Shown here: piece after piece, positions 1-8,639 of the stretch
Position numbering within the stretch: the first letter of the stretch is position 1
Layout of the letters: each line of letters opens with the position of its first letter
NCBI RefSeq assembly: GCF_007671725.1
Contig: NZ_VCNM01000001.1
Coordinates: 992,001-1,056,000 of the forward strand
Length of the DNA stretch: 64,000 nucleotides
From: Halorubrum depositum
Lineage (GTDB): Archaea; Halobacteriota; Halobacteria; Halobacteriales; Haloferacaceae
Reading direction: 5' to 3'
The notes under the pieces: generated by a model
Seen by the model: only the letters and a program-made list of their open reading frames with translations
Told to the model about the DNA's origin: nothing
Databases searched by the model: none
Translations under genes and position numbers: made by a program

Positions 1-239
1 CGCTTCTTCGAACCGTACTCGGTGGCGAGCCGCTCGATGCCGATCGGCTCGTTCTGGGCGACCTTCCGGAGGAGGCTCGCGGATCGCACGTACCAGAAGT
101 CCTCCTGTTCCGGCGGGAGCTCCTTGCCGGAGCCGCTCTTGGCGAACTCGACCCAGTCGGGCTCGTCGATCCGGTCCTCGAGTCGCGCGGCGACCTCCTC
201 GATGAGGGCGTCCGCCGGCACGTCGTAGATGGTTACCAT
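1..239 (-). CDS. rps19e: 30S ribosomal protein S19e, 5' part only
   Basis: This is the N-terminal 79 residues or so of archaeal/eukaryotic ribosomal protein S19e, a small-subunit protein of the 30S head region. It begins MVTIYDVPADALIEEVA and contains the family's PDWVEFAKSG stretch, then FWYVRSASLLRKVA and GIERLATEYGSKK. The reading frame runs off the left edge, so the C-terminal half is outside the window. A TATA-like GTTTAAAC lies 25-32 bases upstream of the ATG, which fits a leaderless transcript. The call is secure from these signature segments. Confidence 0.95.
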   Translation of the reverse strand, partial: MVTIYDVPADALIEEVAARLEDRIDEPDWVEFAKSGSGKELPPEQEDFWYVRSASLLRKVAQNEPIGIERLATEYGSKK

Positions 240-263
240 TGAGGTGAATTTCAGCCTAACGTC

Positions 264-271
264 GTTTAAAC
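264..271 (-). promoter_or_regulatory. TATA box for the S19e gene
   Basis: GTTTAAAC sits 25-32 bases upstream of the S19e start codon, the normal spacing for a leaderless haloarchaeal promoter. Confidence 0.5.
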
Positions 272-373
272 CCATCGTATTCGAGAGGCGTCGTGTGACC
301 CGTTTTCACGGGTAGCGGAGCCACAGAGAGGGGATCGAGAAGCCTGATCTCGCCGCCGACCGCGGACGAACGG

Positions 374-1717
374 CTACTCGACGTACTCGTACTTGCGCTC
401 GTTCATCCGGCCCCAGCCGGTGAAGACGAACTCCCCGTCCGGCTGCGTGAACTCCTCGATCTCGCGTTCGACGTCCATGTCGTACTCGTGGACGTCGTGG
501 ACGTCCTCGTACTCGTCCCACGAGAGGTCGTAGCGGGCCGCGAGCTGGTCGTCGATGTCGAGCCCCTCGATCTCCTCGCGCCATCCCTCGCGGATCGTCT
601 CCGCGTGGATCTCCGCCTGCGCGCCGGAGCCGTACGACGCGACGAGCAGCGTCTCGTCGACGAACGACGTATCGCGCGTCAGGGCGTCGCGCAGCGCGCT
701 GACGCGGGCGATGTGGACCGAGCTCGTGTACCAGTTGCCGACCTCCCGGGAGAGCCCCAGCGTCGGCTCCACGGCGGTGTCGTACCACGTCTGGTACTGC
801 TCCGTCGTCTTCAGCTCGTCCATGTAGTCGCTGATCGCCTCCTCGTACGCCTCGCGGTCCGCGAAGTCGCCCTCGCGGGGCTGGCGGCCGATCTCTTCGG
901 CGAGCTCGTCCTCGTACTCCGTGTCGCGGATGACGTGCCGGTACGCGAGCAGGGCCGCCTTCCGGACCATCCCCGGGAACGGCGTGTGGAACGGGGCGTA
1001 CGCGAAGTCGTCGAGCTCGATGTCGTCGGTGACTGACTCGTAGTCTTCCAGCGCCTCCCGCATCCGGGCGAGGTACACCTGCACGGAGCGTTTCCCGTCG
1101 ACGCTCGGGAACTGCTGGTTCGGCTTCAGGAAGTCCGTCTCGTCCTTCGATCCGTACCCCTGATCGGTCGAGAGCGCGACGATGGAGGGGTCCTCGTCGA
1201 TCAGCATCGCGACGGCGCCGGCGCCCTGCGTCGCCTCGCCGGGGTCGCCGCGGGCGTACAGCGCGGTGTCAGTCGTGATGACGAGCGCGGGCCGGTCACG
1301 GTTCCGGCCGGCGCGGATCCAGTTGTACGCGTCGTCTATCGCCTGCGTCCCCGCCAGACAGGCGAACTTGCGCTCGCCCTTGTTGGCGTGGGTGAAGTCG
1401 CCGTCGTACACCTGCTCCAGACAACCCGCGATGTACGTCGACACCGGCTTCGAGTGGTCGAACGCCGACTCGGTGGCGACGTCGATCCGGCCGATGTCCG
1501 CGGGTTCGAGCCCCTTGCGGTCCATCAAGCCCTTCGCGGCGTTCGCGCCCATCGTGACGATGTCCTCGTAGACGTCCGGGAACGAGGAGTTGTTGAGCCC
1601 GAGCCCCTTCGTGTACTTCTCCGGGTCGTCGCCCTTCTCCGGCGCGAACGTGCCCGGCAAGTCGAGCTTGAGCTTTCCGGTCCAGATCTCGACGGCGTCG
1701 ATGCCGACTTCGGTCAT
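374..1717 (-). CDS. hmgB: hydroxymethylglutaryl-CoA synthase
   Basis: The enzyme condenses acetyl-CoA with acetoacetyl-CoA to give HMG-CoA, the second step of the mevalonate route to archaeal isoprenoid lipids. The 447-aa length fits the HMG-CoA synthase thiolase-fold family. The nucleophilic cysteine is visible at residue 120 in FACLAGTQAI, the general-base glutamate at about residue 83 in VATESAFDHS, and the active-site histidine at about 244 in APFHTPFPGM. The C-terminal part contains LLVASYGSGAQAE, typical of the family's second half. It is a single gene, convergent with nothing and followed by the S19e gene on the same strand about 135 bases downstream. Confidence 0.95.
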   Translation of the reverse strand: MTEVGIDAVEIWTGKLKLDLPGTFAPEKGDDPEKYTKGLGLNNSSFPDVYEDIVTMGANAAKGLMDRKGLEPADIGRIDVATESAFDHSKPVSTYIAGCLEQVYDGDFTHANKGERKFACLAGTQAIDDAYNWIRAGRNRDRPALVITTDTALYARGDPGEATQGAGAVAMLIDEDPSIVALSTDQGYGSKDETDFLKPNQQFPSVDGKRSVQVYLARMREALEDYESVTDDIELDDFAYAPFHTPFPGMVRKAALLAYRHVIRDTEYEDELAEEIGRQPREGDFADREAYEEAISDYMDELKTTEQYQTWYDTAVEPTLGLSREVGNWYTSSVHIARVSALRDALTRDTSFVDETLLVASYGSGAQAEIHAETIREGWREEIEGLDIDDQLAARYDLSWDEYEDVHDVHEYDMDVEREIEEFTQPDGEFVFTGWGRMNERKYEYVE

Positions 1718-1799
1718 ACACGGTCGTTCATTGGGCCGGCATTTGGCTTTGTCGATGGGTGTTTACGTCGATTGTGGAAATAACTGTGTAGAGAATATG

Positions 1800-3134
1800 T
1801 TAATTTGGAACCGAAATGGTAAGCGATTTTTGACTCCCATCACCGAGATAGAAAGTCAAATTGATTTTTTCACCAGTCATATCTACGCGGCTGGTAGACC
1901 CACCAGGCCCACCCTGGAAGAATGTCAATGTGATTGTGGCACTACGTCCAGTATTAATGCTAACAGTCGACGATAAGTCAACCTGCGGTCCAAATGAATA
2001 ACTGCTGGATCCCCCATCACCTGCCTCGTAGAAACCACTATTTGATGAGGACTCAACGAAGATTTCGTTTAGCCCTGGTCCAGAACCCCCATTTCTCTCT
2101 TTGAGCACCTCTGCTTCGGCGGATGTCGTCGAATCAACCGAAATAGATTCTATTTGCGCAGGCCCGTCACCATTGTTCGTAATATTAAATTGTACACCAC
2201 TGGAGCCCCAGAACGTGTTTGCGTCACCATCTGAATTGATTCCAGATGCTTGAGTTGGATTACTACCGCTATTATCGTCACTATCCGTTTCCTGGCCGCT
2301 ATTGCTCACTGCGCCCTCTGAAGGCTCCGACTGAATTCCGACCGAGTTGACAATGATGTTATCAGAGCTCTCAACCTCCAGACGTAGCGCAGAAACATCG
2401 TCAGAAGAGCGGTATTCATTATCGTCAATGCCAACATACCTGACCGAAGAACTGTTTTCGATCGACTCCTTCCAGTATCCGTCGTCTGCGTCCAGTCTAG
2501 TAGGTATCGAGACGTTGAGTTCACCCTCAAGCTGTGACAGATTGGCCGCGTCGTCTGTTGGGTACAATTCAAGTGCGACGCGACGCGTTCCAGAGGCTTG
2601 GAATTCGTTCTGGAGAGCAGTTATTCTGAGCGTGTCGTTATCAACCACGAGGTTCTGATCCTCGATGATCACTGCACGACTTCCTGAATCCCGTTCGTCG
2701 AGGTACAGGACAGAGTTATCGTACCAGATCGACCCTACGTGAAGTTCGTTGTATCCCGGTCGATAGCGAACGAATCGCGTCGAGATGTTTACCGGTTCGT
2801 TGGTCCCGTCATCGATTGTAATATTATACGGTTGACTTGTTTGTAGTGTTCCCGCTGGATCAGGCGGATTAATCGCAAACAACCTAGTCTGATAGTTCGT
2901 CCCGAGTCTCACGTCGACGAACTGTGGCCGTTCCGACTGTCCCGCAGAGGAAATCGCGTTACGAAGCTCAACGAGGTCGTTCCGGACCTCCTCGAAATGC
3001 TGGAACTCGACCTGTCCGTTCTGCTGCGGGACCACCTGCACCTGATACAGCGAGAGCGCCAAGATCAGGAACCCGAACAGGATCACGGTCCCGATCACGA
3101 CCGACTGGCCCCGACGGTCGCGACTGAATCGCAT
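1800..3134 (-). CDS. pilin-like secreted protein with type IV pilin-type N-terminus
   Basis: A 444-aa protein that starts MRFSRDRRGQSVVIGTVI: a short basic stretch, then one hydrophobic helix (about residues 12-32). This is the layout of archaeal pilin/archaellin precursors cleaved by a prepilin peptidase, here probably after the RRG. The rest is a Ser/Asn/Asp-rich, probably beta-rich extracellular domain; residues about 270-305 are low-complexity (SNSGQETDSDDNSGSN region). I recognise the N-terminal type common in haloarchaeal hypothetical surface proteins, but no function. The DNA for the C-terminal half is visibly AT-richer than the neighbouring core genes, which may mean recombination of the exposed domain. 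A TATA box sits at a leaderless distance. Confidence 0.75.
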   Translation of the reverse strand: MRFSRDRRGQSVVIGTVILFGFLILALSLYQVQVVPQQNGQVEFQHFEEVRNDLVELRNAISSAGQSERPQFVDVRLGTNYQTRLFAINPPDPAGTLQTSQPYNITIDDGTNEPVNISTRFVRYRPGYNELHVGSIWYDNSVLYLDERDSGSRAVIIEDQNLVVDNDTLRITALQNEFQASGTRRVALELYPTDDAANLSQLEGELNVSIPTRLDADDGYWKESIENSSSVRYVGIDDNEYRSSDDVSALRLEVESSDNIIVNSVGIQSEPSEGAVSNSGQETDSDDNSGSNPTQASGINSDGDANTFWGSSGVQFNITNNGDGPAQIESISVDSTTSAEAEVLKERNGGSGPGLNEIFVESSSNSGFYEAGDGGSSSYSFGPQVDLSSTVSINTGRSATITLTFFQGGPGGSTSRVDMTGEKINLTFYLGDGSQKSLTISVPN

Positions 3135-3157
3135 TACGAGATATCGAACCCGGACGC

Positions 3158-3168
3158 GTATAAAAGCC
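3158..3168 (-). promoter_or_regulatory. TATA box for the pilin-like gene
   Basis: On the minus strand GGCTTTTATAC lies 24-34 bases before the ATG at 3134, consistent with a leaderless transcript. Confidence 0.5.
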
Positions 3169-3216
3169 TCCGCCCGCCGTCTCAGTCGCGATAACCTCGT
3201 GACCGCGCGGGAGGAC

Positions 3217-3399
3217 TCAGTCCTCGCCCGCTCCGCGCCGCTCCGTGAACCACGCCGATGCGGCGGCCACGACGCTCGCGAATCCGCCGACCAGCACGGC
3301 CTGCGTCCAGTTGGCTCCGAGGAAGAACCCCGCGACCAGCGTGACGAGCGCGAACGCGATCACGACGGAGCCGATAATCGGAGCGATGGAATCGGTCAA
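3217..3399 (-). CDS. small two-helix membrane protein
   Basis: A 60-aa protein reading LTDSIAPIIGSVVIAFALV and so on, with two hydrophobic helices (about residues 6-28 and 33-50) and a basic/acidic tail ending TERRGAGED. The frame is open back to an ATG at 3498. I prefer the TTG at 3399 because GCTTTATC (3423-3430, minus strand) is a TATA box at leaderless spacing from it and the upstream residues look non-coding. It has the high GC of the core genome and therefore marks the last core gene before the island. Function is not recognised. Confidence 0.5.
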   Translation of the reverse strand: MTDSIAPIIGSVVIAFALVTLVAGFFLGANWTQAVLVGGFASVVAAASAWFTERRGAGED

Positions 3400-3721
3400 A
3401 CCCGGATCTGCCGCGCCCCGGCGATAAAGCGGCCGATCCGCCAGGCGTGGCGTGGCGGTCGAGACGCGGGAACGAGCCCGCGTCGGCTTGTAAATCATAT
3501 ATCGCGATACTAAATTCGCTTCCTGTAGTTGCTAATACCGGGTATTTGCTGTACGGGATTCCCAGTTTTTGGGCAAATTAATCACGCTTCATCTGCTAAT
3601 CTCGGGGAAAAGCCCGCTACATAACTATCAAAAAGTCATCTACACACAAAATCCGGTAAATTTGAAGAACAGCGTACTGATGGCTCTACGCGAACGGGCG
3701 AATGCGAAAGTCAGAGAGCGG
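3400..3721. other. left boundary region of the accessory island, no gene seen
   Basis: Base composition drops sharply at about 3490 from GC-rich core to AT-rich DNA. The stretch holds the promoter of the small membrane gene at its left end and then about 200 bases of AT-rich sequence downstream of the transposase stop codon. I looked for terminal inverted repeats matching the region upstream of the transposase and could not find a convincing pair. Confidence 0.5.
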
Positions 3722-5494
3722 CTATATCAGCCCGGTCAGCTGCCGATCGATAAACGCAATGAATCGCTGTGCAGTTATCCGCGGCTTCGACCGGAAATCC
3801 ACGTCAAGCCCAGCCTGAACGAGAAAATCGACCATCAACCAGGCGTTGTACAGGAGGACTGCGAATCCGAAATGGAACAGTCGGACGCTGAAATCCTTCG
3901 ACGTCGTCCACGCGGTGAACTCCTTGATCTTCTTGTACGCCGTTTCAATCCCACCACGACGATTGTACTGCTCGACCTTCCGCTTCGTCTGTCTGCGGTC
4001 AAGCGCGATTTCATCCTCTGCGTGCGTGTTCGTATAGAACGGAACCGCAGCCTGATCCTCTTCAGGAATGAGTTCTTCGCCCTCATCAGCTGTCTCACCG
4101 TACCCGTACTGGTCGTCGTCAGGGTCACCGGGTAATCCGATGAGCGTTGTCGTGACGCGCTCGTTCGACACGCCGTGTTTCACCGCGCCACGTAATGCCC
4201 ATTCTTGCTCGACGGACACGATTCCGCGCTCCATGTCCACGTTCCTATTGAGCCAGCGTTTTGTTCGGTCATTCCGTGGAGCTGGCATCAAGTACCTCAT
4301 GTTGTGCTGTTCAAACGCTGAAATTGTATCTGCGGATGCGAACTCTCGGTCAGCGTACACGCATCGCGGTGTCACGTAGTGTTTCGTCATGGAGAGGAGT
4401 TCTCGAACGACATCCCCAATTACGTACGATTTCTCTTTATTACCTGGGTACGCTTGATTGTCGGTGAAGTCTGGGTTGCCGACCGGCAGCATCCCGACGA
4501 CCATGTGGACGCCGTCTCCAACGAGTGTTGCAGTAGCGAATTTATGACACCACTTGTACTGCTTATGATCGGGTGTGCCGGTCACCCATTCTAGTCCGTC
4601 GCGTTCACCATAGTACGCGACGTATGTGATATCAATCGCCATGAAAACGGGGTCTGGGAAGTCAGCGTACGGTTTGATGCGGGTCAACGCACGGCGCGCT
4701 GCGTTATTCACCATATCGGTGATTCCCTGAACGGAAAGTTGGTGAATTGCGTTCAACAGCGTTTCTCCTCTCATTCCGTCCTCATAGAACGGGTCTTCAG
4801 TCGGGTGAATATCTTTGTTCTCCGCGAGTTTATCGCCGTGGATGTCCGCACCGCCATTCGCGGCTTCACCCTCCATTCCCATGACGGCCATCAACTCTAG
4901 AAAATCGTCTTGGTCGTAAATGGCATGCTCAGGACGAGGGATATCAAGCTCGGGAAACACGACACCAGCCATTTCGTCTAGCACTTCTTTCGTTTTCTTC
5001 CGAAGGAGACGTTGCTCTGTGCGTTTCGATTTCCCATCTGTTTCTTCGATTTTTAGCCCGGTGTGTCCGCCGATTGGACTGTCGCGTTCCGTGGCGATCT
5101 CGTCGATTGTTTTCGCTGTCGGTTCGATAGTCTCCTGTAGAGACTCGAATCGTTCTCGCCATGCACGAGCGAACGTGTCTCCGTGCGGGATTTCCTCCTC
5201 GTTGAATCCGAACGCTTCAGCGATCTCTGGGTTCGATTTGAGACGGTCGGACAGCCCAGTAACGGATTCATCCTCGGTTTTTGCCCACAACATTGCCAAG
5301 AACATCGGCTCGAAAGCGGTTGTTTCAGCGTGCCACTCAGGGTACGAGTCATCACGCTGGTACATTGAGACATCAAGTTCCTGACCGAGCTCCGCCCAAT
5401 CAGTACCATGCTCTATGACCTCGTCAGCTTGCTTTGAGATCATATTCAAAGCAGGATCTGCACCGAGCTCATCGACAGTAGACGGATCACTCAT
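3722..5494 (-). CDS. IS4-superfamily-type DDE transposase (590 aa)
   Basis: A DDE transposase of 590 aa from the ATG at 5494 (MSDPSTVDELGA); the frame is open further upstream but that extension looks non-coding. The catalytic triad is visible: first Asp in FMAIDITYVAYYG (about residue 281), second Asp in CVYADREFASAD, and the glutamate in YNRRGGIETAYKKIK, which matches the Y-x2-R-x3-E-x6-K signature of IS4-type enzymes exactly. It is much longer than typical haloarchaeal IS4-type transposases (about 400-450 aa), mainly through a long N-terminal region and an acidic insertion (GLPGDPDDDQYGYGETADEG) between the second Asp and the Glu. The reading frame is intact. The IS name and its ends are not identified. 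Confidence 0.8.
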   Translation of the reverse strand: MSDPSTVDELGADPALNMISKQADEVIEHGTDWAELGQELDVSMYQRDDSYPEWHAETTAFEPMFLAMLWAKTEDESVTGLSDRLKSNPEIAEAFGFNEEEIPHGDTFARAWRERFESLQETIEPTAKTIDEIATERDSPIGGHTGLKIEETDGKSKRTEQRLLRKKTKEVLDEMAGVVFPELDIPRPEHAIYDQDDFLELMAVMGMEGEAANGGADIHGDKLAENKDIHPTEDPFYEDGMRGETLLNAIHQLSVQGITDMVNNAARRALTRIKPYADFPDPVFMAIDITYVAYYGERDGLEWVTGTPDHKQYKWCHKFATATLVGDGVHMVVGMLPVGNPDFTDNQAYPGNKEKSYVIGDVVRELLSMTKHYVTPRCVYADREFASADTISAFEQHNMRYLMPAPRNDRTKRWLNRNVDMERGIVSVEQEWALRGAVKHGVSNERVTTTLIGLPGDPDDDQYGYGETADEGEELIPEEDQAAVPFYTNTHAEDEIALDRRQTKRKVEQYNRRGGIETAYKKIKEFTAWTTSKDFSVRLFHFGFAVLLYNAWLMVDFLVQAGLDVDFRSKPRITAQRFIAFIDRQLTGLI

Positions 5495-5743
5495 CAAGCC
5501 ACCCGTACACGCGTGAACGCGCGCAATGCGTCCGTGGGATACGACAGAATGCGATTGCGTCAACCATAGAGACAGAAACTCGAATATGGAGCATATGTAT
5601 GCGGGTGTAGTTTCCGAATAGAGGGTTAAAAACGGTTGTATAAGGCCTATTGTCGGCTGTTCACCGATTTCTTGGCATCTCAAAAAATTCCAAATTGGAG
5701 TTAGACTGTATTTCTAAATGACTCGGTCTTGAAACCGAACTTG

Positions 5744-6547
5744 ATGGATGTAACTCTTGAGGAGTTTCTACAGCGGAAAGGCGCAATTGGAATCCTAACG
5801 CTCCTTCACGAGCGCCCGATGACGTATTCGGAAATTGAACCGGAAATCGAAGTGACCTCGTCGACGATTGTTACACGGCGTGATGAAGCTGCGAAACTAG
5901 GTCTGATAGATGTCTCTCTCGGAAGAGGAGAAGTCGGGACGAAGAAAGTGTACACCCTGACGGATATGGGTGAATTCCTGACGGACAAGATGGCACGGGA
6001 GGGAATCCTCAGCAACTATCGAAAAATGCGGACGCTACAGCAGGTGTTGGACGAGCAGACAGAAAGCATCACACAGTGGATGAAAGAGAATCCGTCGCAG
6101 CTTCTACAGTTTGAGACTGCTGACGATGGAACTGTTATCAGCAGAGATGAGATGAAGGGGAATTCAGACGGTGAGACAAGTACACAATCTTCCCCATCAC
6201 CGAATGAACGTGAGGAAGCACCTGACGCTGACAAGTACACAAGCAACTTGGATGACCCAGAAACTGAGCCACCTGAACGGCCGAGTGAGGGAGAAAACTT
6301 CCCACCTGAAGAGGAGTTACCTGTAGATCTGACACCAATCCAAGATTCTGATTCAGAAACCAGCGATACAGAGACGGACGATGGCGGGGGAACCACCGAT
6401 GATGCATCGAGTGGGTCTGCTTCCGGATCAGAGCGTGCTCCCGATTCCGATCAATCAGCAGACTCAGAGGAATTGGGACAAGAAAAACTCGGAGAAGTAT
6501 CCTATGAGAAATATCCGCCGAACGAAGAGGACGACACTGATTCGTAG
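5744..6547 (+). CDS. winged-helix DNA-binding protein with a long acidic disordered tail
   Basis: A 267-aa protein (ATG at 5744; a TTG at 5729 is also in frame). Residues about 1-90 form a winged helix of the ArsR/HxlR/PadR type: FLQRKGAIGILTLLHERPMT, then a recognition-helix region STIVTRRDEAAKLGLID and a wing TKKVYTLTDMGEFL. A short coiled region (about 90-120) may dimerise. From about residue 130 to the end the protein is Glu/Asp/Ser/Pro-rich and looks disordered. It sits between the large transposase and the first repeat-bounded unit, and is the first regulator-like gene of the island. Its target is unknown; regulating island genes is only a guess. The C-terminal half could be a protein-interaction tail or simple low-complexity drift. 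Confidence 0.7.
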   Translation: MDVTLEEFLQRKGAIGILTLLHERPMTYSEIEPEIEVTSSTIVTRRDEAAKLGLIDVSLGRGEVGTKKVYTLTDMGEFLTDKMAREGILSNYRKMRTLQQVLDEQTESITQWMKENPSQLLQFETADDGTVISRDEMKGNSDGETSTQSSPSPNEREEAPDADKYTSNLDDPETEPPERPSEGENFPPEEELPVDLTPIQDSDSETSDTETDDGGGTTDDASSGSASGSERAPDSDQSADSEELGQEKLGEVSYEKYPPNEEDDTDS

Positions 6548-6606
6548 GGGGTTACAGCTCTATGGCTCTGTTGAAATCCTCAAAATATGATAGGTTCTGT
6601 CCCCCT

Positions 6607-6735
6607 GCGGTCAATACAGTTTACAACACTATCGATATGCTCTCCGACTATGAGATCGTCGATGGAATTACTGTAAAGGAACGCGGGAAGATCTATCGAA
6701 TGCCTGAAATTCTCGCAATCGTCGAAGCACTGTGA
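6607..6735 (+). pseudogene. C-terminal fragment of a winged-helix regulator
   Basis: An open frame without its own convincing start reads AVNTVYNTIDMLSDYEIVDG and then TVKERGKIYRMPEILAIVEAL to the TGA at 6733-6735. The order helix-turn-helix then a KERGKIYRMPE wing looks like the end of a winged-helix DNA-binding domain. Its 5' end merges with the repeat sequence of the left end of unit 1, so the gene appears to have been truncated by that element. It stops 1 base before the stop codon of the convergent membrane gene. Confidence 0.45.
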
Positions 6736-6736
6736 C

Positions 6737-7045
6737 CTAATGGGCTCTGTTTTCTGAATGAGAGCGGTTAGTCATCTTACCAACGACAAGTTTGATCAGG
6801 AATACTATGGTTACGGCAAAAGCGATGTGGAATATCATAGTCACGACACCCCCACCAAGCGTTATTGGCAAACCGTATATGATGAACTCTAGTGGTGAAA
6901 GCAAGTAACTGAATGCGAGGTTGATGTTCTGGCTGCTGGTTTGAGTGAAGATGGGACTGTACCATGGGTACAGCCAAGCCAATGCCCAAACTGCTGCCAC
7001 CTCCTTGTTGAAGACGTACTTTTTTAGAGATTCGCTGTCCACCAT
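6737..7045 (-). CDS. small membrane protein of cassette unit 1 (102 aa)
   Basis: The protein begins MVDSESLKKYVFNKEVAAVW and has about three hydrophobic segments (about residues 17-33, 45-65 and 68-90), ending in a basic/polar tail GKMTNRSHSENRAH. No family is recognised. It is the only intact gene in the unit and lies antisense to the unit's left-to-right direction. It is AT-richer than the core genes. Because adjacent units carry other unrelated small membrane proteins, it is best read as passenger cargo. Confidence 0.55.
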   Translation of the reverse strand: MVDSESLKKYVFNKEVAAVWALAWLYPWYSPIFTQTSSQNINLAFSYLLSPLEFIIYGLPITLGGGVVTMIFHIAFAVTIVFLIKLVVGKMTNRSHSENRAH

Positions 7046-7209
7046 CGGTTCATTAATTTTCAGTATGACATAAATATATTCGGTTGATTGGAATTCAAAT
7101 CCCGTCGATAGACAACGAATCTATTAGAACTTGTTGGGGCCTGCGCAGTTCTCACCGATTGGCTGTTTCACCTAATATTGTGTCTGAAGAATAGGATTTC
7201 AACAGAGCC

Positions 7210-7291
7210 AGCTCTATTGAAGTCCTCAGTAGGTGATACGTGTTACTCCCGTTACGGTCAATACAGGGGACTCACGAATCGCTCACTACAG
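7210..7291 (+). repeat. left end of cassette unit 2
   Basis: The terminus AGCTCTATTGAAGTCCT (7210-7226) is a slightly diverged copy of GGCTCTGTTGAAATCCT. It is followed by the conserved left sub-terminal sequence: CAGTAGGTGATACGTG, GTTACGGTCAATACAG, then GACTCACGAATCGCTCACTA. It directly abuts the right end of unit 1. Confidence 0.65.
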
Positions 7292-7571
7292 TACAGAAGA
7301 GTTAGCATTTACCCAGTTCGATAATAGAGAGGTCGGAATAATATGTAACACAAATGTATAAGTGGCGCTATTATGAACTTATTTGTATGAAACTTCGAAA
7401 AATAGCCCTTTGGTGTGCGGCTGTCACAATGGTTTTATTCCTGATAGCTACGGGAGGTTCATTTATAGCGGGGATTGTATTAATTCCCACTGTCGGTGCT
7501 GGTTGGTTTGTCTTTAAGCCTGTCCCAGAAGATAAGAGAATAGTAGTGGTGACAATCGCTATTGTTGGGGC

Positions 7572-8639
7572 GAGGGTGTCATAGAAGAGTTCTCACACCG
7601 TAATGATCGTACTTCCCGGATTGTCTCCGCGTTCGTAGTTGGTGATAGCGATGACGAGGCGAAGGCACAGCGCAAGAAACACCTGCGCTCGTGCGTGGAC
7701 GCGGCCTCGGGCGTGCGTTCGCCCGAGGCCGCAGTCCTTCACTGATTCGTTGGTTCGTTCGACTCCAGTACGGCGGTTGTACGTCTCGTCCAACGTGGAC
7801 TGCTTCAGCTGAACGTCCTCGCTGTGTTGGTCGATGCGGTCTTCGACCCTGTACTCGATGTCTTTCGGGTCGTCAGTGTTTCGAGCGTTGTATGGAGCGA
7901 CTGGCACGACCCCTGCGGCCAGCAGGTGGTCGTGCCAGTCGAGCGTGTCGTAGGCGCTGTCACCGACCATCCAGATCGGTGTGGCGACGGCGAGCGCGTC
8001 ACGTGTGACGCGCATCGCCGTCTCCTCTGGCGCTTGCTTACTCTCGGTGAACTCGGCTGCAATCGGGATCTTTTGCCCGGTCGAGACGATCGTACAACCG
8101 TAGCCGTAGTAGTATTCGTCGTCGGTTGGATCGTAGCACTTCGACGCGTCTTGATCGGCGGGCATCGCCCTCACATCGGTTGAATCGATACAGTAGGTCA
8201 AGTCGAGCAGGCCGCGGCAGGCGGCCTGCTCGACGAGCCGGTCAAAGACCTCGTCAACGACGTGTTCGAGGTCGGTGAGAAAGCGATCGACCGCGTCTCT
8301 CGACGGCGGTCGATCGAACCCACAGCTCAGCCAAATGACCGTGTTCCGAAGCTCTCGTTCAACGGGACGAATGCCGTAGATGTCCTTGTAGTAGCAGTGG
8401 AGAAAGCCACGCATCAGCTCTGGTGGGTTGTGTTCTCGTGTTCGCCCCGTCTTCGCCGGGGCGAACACATCGAACTCTTCGAGAAACTCGAATGAAAGGT
8501 GCTCAAACAGCGCTAGCGTCTCGGTTTCCACGGCATTGAAGAACGAATCTATCGAAGGATCATCTTGCAGGGTCGCTGAGCTCATCCACCTCAGCATTCA
8601 CCCTGCTCTTTGGTGTGCTACTCGTTCTATGACACCCTC
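7572..8639 (-). mobile_element. complete IS5-like insertion sequence, 1068 bp
   Basis: The element has 15-bp perfect terminal inverted repeats, GAGGGTGTCATAGAA (7572-7586) and TTCTATGACACCCTC (8625-8639). It is flanked by an exact 8-bp target duplication GTTGGGGC (7564-7571 and 8640-8647). It carries one transposase gene filling nearly the whole element. Perfect ends and perfect duplication indicate a young insertion. An 8-bp duplication fits some IS5-group haloarchaeal elements; the exact IS name is not assigned. Confidence 0.95.
7593..8597 (-). CDS. IS5-like DDE transposase
   Basis: A 334-aa transposase (ATG 8597, alternative ATG 8585). The N-terminal half resembles the IS5/IS4 type with RGFLHCYYKDIYGIRPVERE; the DDE core shows YCIDSTDVRAMP (first Asp), WMVGDSAYDTLDWHDHL (second Asp) and YNRRTGVERTNESVKDCG (glutamate). 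Intact frame, intact ends and a perfect target duplication suggest that it could be active. It is GC-richer than the surrounding island, so it came from elsewhere in the genome pool. It interrupts the membrane gene of unit 2. Confidence 0.9.
   Translation of the reverse strand: MLRWMSSATLQDDPSIDSFFNAVETETLALFEHLSFEFLEEFDVFAPAKTGRTREHNPPELMRGFLHCYYKDIYGIRPVERELRNTVIWLSCGFDRPPSRDAVDRFLTDLEHVVDEVFDRLVEQAACRGLLDLTYCIDSTDVRAMPADQDASKCYDPTDDEYYYGYGCTIVSTGQKIPIAAEFTESKQAPEETAMRVTRDALAVATPIWMVGDSAYDTLDWHDHLLAAGVVPVAPYNARNTDDPKDIEYRVEDRIDQHSEDVQLKQSTLDETYNRRTGVERTNESVKDCGLGRTHARGRVHARAQVFLALCLRLVIAITNYERGDNPGSTIITV

Larger units (their letters stand above)
6564..7209 (+). mobile_element. cassette unit 1: left and right IS-like ends enclosing one small membrane gene
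   Basis: The left end GGCTCTGTTGAAATCCT (6564-6580) is matched by its inverted complement AGGATTTCAACAGAGCC (7193-7209). The right sub-terminal sequence (about 7152-7192, GATTGGCTGTTTCACC then TGTCTGAAGAAT) is shared with other right ends of the array. The 646-bp unit holds one membrane gene on the minus strand and a regulator remnant, and no transposase. The next left end begins at the very next base (7210), so units 1 and 2 abut head to tail. The termini resemble IS6-family ends (GGTTCTGTTGCAAA-like); that link is from memory of the family and is an inference. Confidence 0.65.

Noticed and set aside
3569-4135. 188-aa plus-strand frame opposite the end of the large transposase
   Set aside because: Antisense to a transposase with a complete DDE signature; no domain of its own.
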